64,000 nucleotides of DNA from Massariosphaeria phaeospora (Eukaryota > Ascomycota > Dothideomycetes > Pleosporales). Made by a program: the position numbers and the translations under genes. This document shows positions 9,714-18,197 of the stretch, piece by piece; the stretch's first letter is position 1; each line of letters starts with the position of its first letter. The notes below the pieces were generated by a model that was not told the DNA's origin, searched no databases, and was given only the letters and a program-made list of their open reading frames with translations. The DNA lies in assembly GCA_011032825.1 (NCBI GenBank), contig JAADJZ010000026.1, positions 434,001-498,000 of the forward strand, given 5' to 3'.

Positions 9714-10479
9714 GATGGTTGGTGGTAGTCTTTTGGGTTGTGCTGAGGGTGGTTGTTGAGACGTTCCTAGAAGGCGGGGACTTAAATAGCTCAAAGAAGA
9801 CGGCCTCGGCGTTGTTCGCAAACAATGTCACGTGTGGATTGTTCTCACACTAGGTAGGGAAACCCTAGTTCGTGAATACCTAAACGCCTCTCTGTGTCAT
9901 CAGAGGGTCAATCACGTCTGCTTTGTCAGCTTCATGTCAAGGAAACACACGATCAAAGTCATTCCCGATAAGATACTCATCACAGCATTCACGTCTCACC
10001 TGTCGGTGACGATCTATCTTCATATCAATTCGAGTTCAAGTGAATGGACCCGCATGCTTATGTGAAAGGACTAGGTAATGCATAAGACTTGGACGCCACT
10101 CGCAGCACGGTTTCGCGTTTCGTGTTAGTCACCACATGTTACGCTCATGATAATGGCTGTTGAAGGCCGGCTGAAGCTGCGGCTGCAAAATGCGTTAGTC
10201 CCTTCCACAATATGGCCTTTCCCACGCTCTATACATACCTAATTCACCCGTCCAAGTCATGAAGCATGTTGCAACGGCACAATATCCACATCATTCACCA
10301 ATAATGTTGCCGTGCTTTCTCTTATATAAACCACTCCTATCTCTGCTCTTCTGATCTCGGCACCCTCTCCACACCCCTACAACCACATCCACACCTTCTC
10401 CACACTTTTACAGCCACACCGAAACAGTCTATACTTGGCTATCTTAACAGTCAAGACACCTTCCAAGGACTTTAGCAAG
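9714..10479. promoter_or_regulatory. Divergent intergenic region between kinase 1 and small-protein gene
   Basis: The two divergent genes are separated by 766 bases. A TATATAAA-like box sits near 10322-10329, about 150 bases upstream of the small-protein ATG, followed by a C/A-rich leader typical of fungal 5' UTRs. No specific binding site was identified. Confidence 0.35.
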
Positions 10480-10820
10480 ATGCCTAGCTCCAAGAAACGT
10501 ATCGACACGTGGATCGACGATATCCCCGACTCCAAGTTGGAGGGTGGTAGTTTCGGTTCCGGCACAATCTACACCGACGACGACCTCCGCATTGACAACC
10601 AGGGTCTGACCACGGCAACAGCTGACAAGTCTCAGTGCTATAATATCGAAGTCCAGATCAACAAGGGTGCACCATTAGCTCGCTTCAAAAGGCCTCTCCT
10701 TGTACCATGGCGATGGTGCACGTGCCGGTCGATGAGGTATGGTCTGCGGCACAAATCAAGGAGGCGCTGAAGAAGGACAATGACGGCATGCCGAAGGAGA
10801 ACACGAAGCGCAAGAAGTAA
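10480..10820 (+). pseudogene. Unrecognised small protein, copy 1, frameshifted
   Basis: From ATG 10480 the protein starts MPSSKKRIDTWIDDIPDSKL and runs to CYNIEVQINK, then leaves frame near 10720 and meets a stop at 10768-10770. Changing frame by one base near that point restores MAMVHVPVDEVWSAAQIKEAL and a Lys-rich tail ending at 10820. The restored order matches the second copy at 13586-13956 (IPDSKLEGG, then QVQINK, then VPV...W.A.QIKE.L), which supports a lost base rather than a chance ORF. There are no credible intron signals at the break. No known domain was recognised. A shorter, truncated protein of 96 residues could still be made. Confidence 0.6.
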
Positions 10821-11746
10821 GGTCCTTGCCTTCCGTAGTGAGGACAAAGGTTCGTTTCCTTACTACCTCGATCATGCACTCGGCATCATGTGTAGATTTA
10901 CCATGCTGACCCGGTGGATGTCTCTAATCCGAACTCGGGCGTTGCTACCCAATAGCCCATCCCCAAGTCTTTCTCCATGCTTTTATGGACAGTATAGTAT
11001 GCGACCATCGGTATCGACGATCGTGCCGCTGAACTCGGATCGGGCAAGCGTTCCTGAAGGACTTGTCTCGACTAAATGGTTTGGCGTGTAAACATAGATA
11101 ACCGTGAGACGAGAGCATAGAATAACGTAGTAGTTATGCATTGAGGGTGTGGGCACCGGAATCTCAATAGTAATGCGAATATCAGAATCTTAAACTTGAA
11201 TTTTTATTGATGTGATTAGTGTAAGAGTGATGTATGTGAGGGCGATGTACGTGAGAGTGATGTATGTGGGGGCGTATGTAGTCTCGAGATTTGCGTGTGG
11301 GATAAGGTCGCAAGGATGCAGGATGCGCGCAGGTTGGGTCTATTTACGCCGCCAAGATGCGCTAGCGCTATCGCCGGCCGCATACAGGCGAGACCTCCCG
11401 CCTCATCAATCCATCACTTCTTTACTCTACTTTGCGTCCTTTGTCCACATGTTCATTGTATATCAACAAAGTAGCCTCATCTGAACAGGTGGCAAAGAAC
11501 GCAAAGAACTCATCGCAGTTCATATTTATCGATGCACTCTATCTGTGATGGAAATTCACTCTGGTTTTTGATATTTGTAAAGGCATATATATGTTTGTTG
11601 TATTCATTCATGTTCTTGGTCTAAGCATATAGAGCTTAGTATTTTGGGTAGACTAAGTTCTATCCAGTTTACTGGCTATATATGATTAGTAGCAATTGTA
11701 GTGGACTGCATGTCAAAAGCTCCCCAGCACCAACCTATCTCGAAAC
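10821..11746. other. Intergenic with imperfect GATGTAYGTGAG repeats
   Basis: No supported gene. Around 11210-11282 an imperfect minisatellite repeats units like GTGATGTATGTGAGGGC about four times. The rest is unique AT-moderate DNA downstream of both flanking genes. Confidence 0.5.
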
Positions 11747-13050
11747 TTAGTTCCTAATCGCATCTTTCAAGCTGCTAGGCTCCTGATCTTGCTCGACGTC
11801 CTGAACCCATGCACAAATTCTCTGGAAGAGGAGCTCATAGGTGTAGAACTCGACCGCGCGCTCGAAGTCGGCTTTCAACTCGCTCTCCTTGAAGATCTTG
11901 ACCCATTCTGGTTGGACGCGGTTCATCTCCTCAAAGAAGAAGCGTCGCAGGCATGTTTTCTCGTATTCTTCCTGCTGTTGATAATACATCTCGTCCACCA
12001 CTTCCTCGTCCATGTCCTCTTCTTTGTACAAAAACTCTGTTTTGGTCGGAAGTTCATGACGAGTCCGACCGCGCAGAAACTCGGGGAGTTGGCAGGCAAA
12101 CCAAAGCGGTGCGGTGTGAATGCATTCCCAGTCAACGACACCCTTGAGTTTGCCGTCTGTATCGACGATGATGTTTTGGGTGTTGAGATCGTGGTTGTGG
12201 AGAACGAACTCCTCGTCTGTCTCGGGGAAGACTTTTGGAAGTAGCGCTAGCAGTCTAAGTGCGAGGGGCTTGATGTTGGTTGCGCGCTCAATATCGTACT
12301 CTTCAGCATCTGGAGGAAGATTTTCGGTGTCGTTAATGAGAACCTGGAGGCGAGCTGCAAGCCAGTGCTGGCTAGACTTGAATGGTCCCCTTGAGATGTT
12401 CTGAGTGAGGTGGTTCCCAACAAAGAAAGGAAGAGAGACAACGTCGCCTAAGCAATATTGTTCGTCTACATCAACGACACTCGGTTTGTGCTCTTCGGAG
12501 AGATATGAAAGATGCTTCTTAGCATACAAGCTCCCAATATGGTCGAAGCGGTCCCCGAATAACTTGCTGAGATAGTCGATAACCTTCCGCACTAGGATAT
12601 CCTTCATCATCCAACTGACGTCATGCCACTTTGTTTCCAGTGTCTCGCCAGAAACGCGGTCCTGGATTATCCACTCAAAGCCGAGTTCGTTGTGAAAGCT
12701 GGCATCGAAGTGGTGGACACGCGGGACCCGCAGGTCGGTTTCTAACCAGACATATTCAATAGTGGCGACTTCGCTCAAGGTTCGGAGTGAGGGGTAGACT
12801 GGCAAAGCAACTCGCAAGACCCAATCGCTTGAACGATTCTTCTGCTTGCACTTGATGCTGTAGACTTTGTTGATGGAACCCTCGGCAAGGTATTCGACCT
12901 CGCACTCCCCTGCAGCCAGAGAACGGCTTGCAATTACGCAGATAACTTCGACGTTGGGCTCGACAGACCATGCGGGCTGCGGACCAAACACCGCATCTTC
13001 GTAATCCAAGAGAAGACCCGGCTGCTTGACGTAGGCGTTTGCAAATCCAT
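11747..13050 (-). CDS. APH-family phosphotransferase, copy 2, start disrupted
   Basis: The kinase frame is open from at least 13009 to the stop at 11747 (420 residues from a TTG). It has the same layout as copies 1 and 3: LAEGSINKVYSI, WVLRVALPV, HNELGFEWIIQDRV, catalytic loop NHDLNTQN and GVVDWE. In the loop the usual first His is Asn, while the catalytic Asp and Asn are kept. The frame has no ATG upstream. An ATG at 13050 is in another frame, but its next bases align with the start of copy 1 (M-E-S-A-N versus M-x-F-A-N) if one base was lost within codon 2. So either the gene lost its start by a one-base deletion, or it uses a non-ATG start. The catalytic domain itself is intact. Confidence 0.75.
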
Positions 13051-13576
13051 TACTGTCGCTGATGTGCGGTGGTTGTATAGTTTTAAGGTTGTGTAAGTTG
13101 GAGTAATGCCGTGGCGGTTTTCTGTGGAAGGTAAGTTATTTGTATGGAAATTAAAGAACGCACCACGCAAACATCCATGGATTGTTTTCAATCACGTGAA
13201 CCTCCACAACTCGGAAATATTATGTAGATGCACTTTCCATAGGTCTAACTGCGCCCGGTACTTAAGGGATATACTTACCTTGACTTTACGTGTCCACAAA
13301 GTGAATATTGAGTTGTGTAGCGTCATGGTACGCCCGTTCACCCATTATCTCGCATTATGTTGAAACCATGCATAATTCCACTTCGTAGCAGTGAAATGAC
13401 TATGATGGATTCACTGTGCTACAGCAGTTGCAGTCAGGTTACCGAATATCCATATAGATACTCTCTTCTATCCGCTCCCACTACTCCCAAAATCACCACA
13501 ACTGTAAACACCTGACAGACCTCCGATCAGCGAAACACATTGTCTACTGTACAACAGAAGACTTAATACCCTAAAT

Positions 13577-13956
13577 ATGGTTCGCATGTCTCCCAAAGAA
13601 GAGCTCATCGATGGATTCGCGAAATCCCCGACAGCAAGCTTGAGGGCGGCTTCGGTTACCGCGTCCACAACACCACCGACGCGCGCCTCGACATGCAAGG
13701 CTATACCACTGTCAAAGATGAGGATGAGGAGACACGCTGCTTCAACCTACAGGTCCAGATCAACAAGAGCTGCAAGCGCAAGTCTCTCCAACGTTATGCT
13801 CCTGGATCATTCGCGGTCCTCCTTGTCCCCGTCCATGAGAACTGGACCGCTGAACAGATCAAAGAGGGCTTGATTGCCTCTGTCACTGGCTATGTCGTCA
13901 GCCCACCCAAGACCACCAAGGCGGAGCCTTCCGAGGCTACTAAGGAGACTAAATAA
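13577..13956 (+). pseudogene. Unrecognised small protein, copy 2, frameshifted near the start
   Basis: ATGs at 13577 and 13586 open a frame (MSPKEELID) that drifts out of the homologous frame near 13610. The conserved frame then runs WIREIPDSKLEGGFG, then CFNLQVQINK, then LLVPVHENWTAEQIKEGL and a Lys/Thr/Glu tail to the stop at 13956. The first in-frame ATG of that frame is only at 13693. Compared with copy 1, the break is explained by loss of about four bases after the eighth or ninth codon. The two copies are broken at different points, so each decayed independently. No known domain was recognised. It is divergent from kinase copy 2, as copy 1 is from kinase copy 1. Confidence 0.6.
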
Positions 13957-14550
13957 GTCAATACGAGTAGGGGACAGGGGTGAGGAGAACTGTGTCTAGA
14001 CTGAGTGGTCTAACAGAGTTGTCTCAAATTCTCACTAGTGTAAGTCCTTCTAAATGGCATTGCGCTACATGGATTCGCTGCATGCTGCAGGGAGTAGAAC
14101 GATGAAAGGTTTGATAACCTGATCTTGGCTTCCCGGATATATGGTAGCACGTGTACCTTCCTAGAGGCTGGGTCTATCATGTTTTGATTCCTAAGATACC
14201 TCCTGCTGATGCGGCGCTTTTCCTAGCATAGATATGCCTATCAATAGCGTTAGCTTGAATACCAAAGCAAATGAAATCATGATCTTGTCCCTATTATGTG
14301 AAGTGTATTGAAGTGTATGAGAAGTACCAGTAGCTATCATATCGAAGGTTATGAGAGTATATGCTGAAAAGGACGTGCTTACCGCTCATGTAGATGTTGC
14401 CGGGAGACGTCAGCTTGCTGTTAATCGATCAGATTTCTCCGCACGCTCTAAACAATAGAAAGGACCCCAACACAATGCAGGATGGTTGACATTGCATTCG
14501 TAGAGAGCCCCGTTATATCCAGCATAACTAGTGATGTCGTGATAGCGCAG

Positions 14551-14620
14551 GAGGGGTGGCAGAAGCGGCGAAAAAGCAAGCGCAGGAGCGCCGCTTTGAA
14601 ATGCATGACCTCTCCGTGAA
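14551..14620 (-). repeat. Decayed duplicate segment, copy 1
   Basis: Pairs with 15066-15130. Shared blocks include GTGGCAGAA, CGCAGGAGCGCCGCT and AATGCATG. Most differences are transitions, as expected from RIP or age. Confidence 0.6.
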
Positions 14621-15065
14621 TTTTACTGTCTATTGAAAGAATTGGTGTATACGTAATGTATCTGAGGTTATGTAGCGGAGAGACTTACCACGGTGGTCGA
14701 GCCACCGAATCAGTGCTTGGAGTCATCAAGGCTCAAGGTCCTGCACGAATCCATTGAAGTCAGGACAGGTCCGCCCGCATGCTCCTGGTCCACAGAAGTT
14801 TCTGCGCAGCCTCCGAACGATTAGTCTGAGCTCTAAGAAGCCCTACTGTATCTATTGTAGTGGGCAATGTGCGTCTGAAGTGATGAGGTGGGGTGTGAGT
14901 GAGACTGGCTGGCATCAGCAATAAGACCGCTCAACGCGCCTACCTTGGCTTTTCAAGATAGTAAAGGTTTGAGCTGTTCCAAGTCGAATATCCGTTTGCT
15001 GTGACGATAGCCGATCGTAGGTATATAGCTTAGAGAAGCGCCGGTTTACCTAGAGAGGAATTGGA

Positions 15066-15130
15066 AGGAGTGGCAGAAACAACGAAAGGCCAAACGCAGG
15101 AGCGCCGCTCTGCAATGCATGCTCTCCGCG
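15066..15130 (-). repeat. Decayed duplicate segment, copy 2
   Basis: Partner of 14551-14620. The minus-strand frame carries RRSC and SATP as in copy 1. Confidence 0.6.
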
Positions 15131-15535
15131 CCGCCTCTACGAGGATATTACCCGCATGGTACATGGACTCCGGTTTCGTAGAAGTAAAGGCACCCCTCAA
15201 GAGCGTAGCTAGAATAGCTTGTGTCATTAGGAGCGCCGAGAAGAAGTCTGCGCCGATTAGCCATGATCGTGCACAGCGGGTGCCGACCGGCCTCACCCAG
15301 AAGCGCGCAGCCACCAGCCAGTAAGGTTGCTGCACCACTTAGAGTTTTCACCACTCTCCCAGGCAACGGCGCGCGTGCCTCACGATACCTTACGTCACCG
15401 TAGCGCGCAAAGCCCGCCCCACCACACCTAATACAGCTCTGAAATATTTTTCAGGTCCTTAAATATTATTAAAAAGAGAAATCTCCATCAATAGTTCATG
15501 CAGGGTGTAGTTGAGATTCGACGTCTGATTCACTG

Positions 15536-16118
15536 TCACGACGGGTTCGGTCCGACTGTGCACGATGCTGCGTTCGAACCAGGTGAGTGGAAGTAGTGAC
15601 CACAATATCCGACAAGAGATAACCGATTCCCGATGACCGCTGGTATGGGAGGATGTTTCTCGGTCCCCCCTGGCCAGGGGGATTTCTTTTTTGACTTTTT
15701 TTTTGCGTTTTTACTGCTGGTATTACGGGCGGTATGACATCCTGTATACAAATTTGGTGATAGATCGCATAGTGGGAGAAAGAGGGTAATAGATAAGATC
15801 AAGAAGATAAGATTGCGATAAGATAAGTGATACAAAAATCAGATAACCGCTAAGCGAAGGTGATAAGACATGAACGATAACGGACAGAGAGAGACTAGCA
15901 CACCAACAAGAAAGGGGCGAGAAAGGAATGGCTGTTACTTAGCCTCATACTATAGAGGTAACAAGCCGTGGGCCGTTTGACGTCAATCTCAACCTCAACC
16001 AACGAGCATCAATTACAGCCGTTAGATCATACCGTACCTTTAGTCCAAAGCACTCGATGTTTCGTCCCACAGTATTGTTCCTAGTGCTTTGCCTGTATGC
16101 AGGGCTCAGCCAGTCTCT
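15536..16118. other. Intergenic with GATAA-motif cluster
   Basis: Between about 15790 and 15880 the core GATAA occurs about seven times on the plus strand, several copies head to tail. It could be a GATA-factor platform or a simple repeat. It lies beyond the 3' end of kinase copy 3, so a promoter role for that gene is unlikely. A homopurine/homopyrimidine run sits near 15660-15710. No gene is supported. Confidence 0.4.
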
Positions 16119-17387
16119 TCAAGTCTTCCTAAGCGAATTTCTAATCGCATCCGTCAAGCTCTCAACCTGCCGACCTTGTACAACCCCGCTCAACCACTGC
16201 TTGACTGCCCCGATGATGAACTCGTTATCAGACACCTCGATGGCAAGCAGAATGTCAGTCCGAAGACGTTCAGTTTGGAACATCCGCATCCACTCAGGCT
16301 CGACCCGCTGCATTTCCTCCAGGAAGAACTTCCGCAACTGCTTCTGCTCGTATACCTCCAAGGACTCCATGTACATGTTGTCAGGCGCCTCTCCCTTTGG
16401 TGGAGTAGGTGGTTTGTCACACGTAGGCCCTTCTAGAAATTGAGGGAGGCGGCAGGCTTGCCATAGTGGAACGGCCGCCACACATTCCCAGTCGACTATT
16501 CCGACAAGGTCTCCTTCTTCGCTGACGAGAATGTTTGCATCGTTAAGATCCCGGTGGAGGAGAGCAGTAACCTCGGGTACATCGCTGTGAACGAACAGAC
16601 GGTTGACCATTATCTGGAGTTTGTCGTGGACTTGCCTCATGTTCTCTCCTTGTTTGATATTATCCTCGTCATCTGACCGTAGGTATTTATTGGCGTCATT
16701 TAAGAGTAGTCGTAGAAGCACGCCAACGTATTCCTGGCTTGTTTTATACGGCCCACGGTGGACGGCAGGGTTCGAGACGAATCGCCAGGGTAGCACCACC
16801 TCTCCAACATCGTAGGATGAATTGCGTTGTTGTCGAGATTTGAAGTTCCTCGCATCGCTTTCCTTGTAGAGATTGCCGATATTTGATAGCTTCTGACGGA
16901 AGAGTTGAGCCTGAAAATGCACCATCTTCTGTACCAACATAGCTTTTTTGAGCCACGACATCTGCGCCCACTTCTCACGCAGTGGTACCGCAGCTATACG
17001 CTCCATGAGTATCCACTCGAAGCCTAGCTCATTGTGCACATTTGCATCATAAGCCATAATCTGAGGCACCGGGATGTCTGTTTTTTCGCGAATGAATAGC
17101 AATGTGGCTACCTCACTCGATGTCTTGACTTTCGGCGCAACAGGTAGAGTGACTCGCATTATGAACTGACCCTTGCTGCAGTACACAGCAAAAAGGCTGT
17201 TGAAGGCGCTGGCCGTGAAGGGAGTCACTTTGACCTGGGCATTGGGTCGAAGAGCGAGATGCTTTCGAACAAGCTTCTCGACAACTTCAACCGACGGCTC
17301 AGTAGTCCAGTCGATGTTAAATCCCCCGAGGGTTATCTTCGAAGCCAGTTCACTTTGATCGATCTGATGAGTTGGTTCCAAAGCCAT
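16119..17387 (-). CDS. APH-family phosphotransferase, copy 3
   Basis: An intact intronless ORF of 422 residues from ATG 17387. The order of motifs matches copies 1 and 2: FNSLFAVYCSKGQFIMRVTL, NELGFEWILMERI, catalytic loop HRDLNDAN (HxDxxxxN), GIVDWE, then the shared C-terminal region (EQKQLRKFFLEEMQ, PEWMRMFQTE, and SLTDAIRNSL near the end). Of the three it has a clean ATG, full motif set and no frame damage, so it is the likeliest functional enzyme. The substrate is unknown. Unlike the other two it has no small-protein partner upstream. Confidence 0.88.
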   Translation of the reverse strand: MALEPTHQIDQSELASKITLGGFNIDWTTEPSVEVVEKLVRKHLALRPNAQVKVTPFTASAFNSLFAVYCSKGQFIMRVTLPVAPKVKTSSEVATLLFIREKTDIPVPQIMAYDANVHNELGFEWILMERIAAVPLREKWAQMSWLKKAMLVQKMVHFQAQLFRQKLSNIGNLYKESDARNFKSRQQRNSSYDVGEVVLPWRFVSNPAVHRGPYKTSQEYVGVLLRLLLNDANKYLRSDDEDNIKQGENMRQVHDKLQIMVNRLFVHSDVPEVTALLHRDLNDANILVSEEGDLVGIVDWECVAAVPLWQACRLPQFLEGPTCDKPPTPPKGEAPDNMYMESLEVYEQKQLRKFFLEEMQRVEPEWMRMFQTERLRTDILLAIEVSDNEFIIGAVKQWLSGVVQGRQVESLTDAIRNSLRKT

Positions 17388-18197
17388 TGTGCATGAAAGT
17401 GGTTTATTTTGGAGTGGGAAGAATAAGTAGAAGCTGCAGGTAAACTGGGTTTAAATCAACAAACTTGCGACAGTTTGTTCACTTACTTGACAGTCGACCA
17501 AGCGTTGTGAATAGTGAAAGCGAGTCGTTTCCGATTGGAATAGTCCTACTGTCAGTCCTAGCGGAAAGTATCGCTCTTGTATTGCGACTGCGGACTCTTA
17601 GCATTTTCATTGTGTAGCCGCAAAGGACTGTGAGCTCGTCGATGGCCAGATACCAGTGTACGAGCACATCGAGATGGGATCATGTTAAAGAAGTACTTGT
17701 GTGTAGCTTGTACGAGCTGCTAGCTCTCCGACCCTGCCAGAATCTCGCGGGCAAGTATGTTGATGAATGCGATGGTCGCACAACATTTGATTCTTGGTGT
17801 TATAGACACATATCGGCATAGTATTGGGTAGAACAGAGCGGAAAACTGATGTGCAGATGTCGATAAGCTCGCATAACGTTGAGCCGATGTGAGATGTGAG
17901 ATGTGAGGTGTGAGATGTGAGGTGTGAGGTGTGAGGTGTGAGTGAGAGGTATGCAAGTGACGTTGAGTCATTGTGCGCTAAAAACGAGACCAAACGACAA
18001 AACGGCTAGCGCGTCTAGCCCCACACTCTACCGCAATAACTTCACGAACTAAGATGCAGCGAGATATCTTCGTTTTAGGTACAACTTCACGGCTTTATGT
18101 TCAACTAGAAGACTTGAAGTTCAGGCATCATAAGGCAGACTTGGGCTAAAGAGCCTTACATATAAATCTCCTTCCTCTGCATGAACTAATCCAGCCG
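17388..18197. other. Intergenic, promoter of kinase 3 and minisatellite
   Basis: This region lies between kinase copy 3 and the SAS10-like gene and contains no supported gene. Its notable content is the heptamer minisatellite listed separately. Confidence 0.5.
17887..17946. repeat. Heptamer minisatellite (GATGTGA/GGTGTGA)
   Basis: About eight head-to-tail copies of a seven-base unit, alternating between GATGTGA and GGTGTGA. It has no spacers and is not CRISPR-like. Confidence 0.9.

Larger units (their letters stand above)
13957..15535. other. Gene-poor stretch with decayed duplicated segments
   Basis: No intact gene is supported. Two segments of about 65 bases at 14551-14620 and 15066-15130 are roughly 80% alike. 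On the minus strand both can be read as CI..RRSC...F..SATP, and the right copy lies in a 102-codon minus-strand ORF (15030-15338). On the minus strand there is also an intron-like GTAAGT...CAATAG between about 14690 and 14630. This looks like the remains of a duplicated, spliced gene, but no product can be named. Confidence 0.4.

Noticed and set aside
9714..9821. N-terminal extension of kinase copy 1 upstream of the ATG at 9713
   Set aside because: The frame stays open to 9821 but begins only with a TTG. The extension (Ser/Pro/Arg-rich) is not shared with the other copies, so the ATG at 9713 was chosen.
15536..15600. tRNA-like B box (GTTCGAACC) near 15572
   Set aside because: No A box at the right distance and no cloverleaf could be folded by eye, so it is not called a tRNA or a SINE.
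8370..17387. Antibiotic-resistance or secondary-metabolite cluster built on the three APH genes
   Set aside because: APH-fold genes are widely expanded in filamentous fungi with unknown substrates. No backbone synthase, transporter or regulator lies among them.
17887..17946. Short regular repeats considered as CRISPR
   Set aside because: Units are seven bases long and contiguous without spacers, and the genome is fungal; it is a minisatellite.
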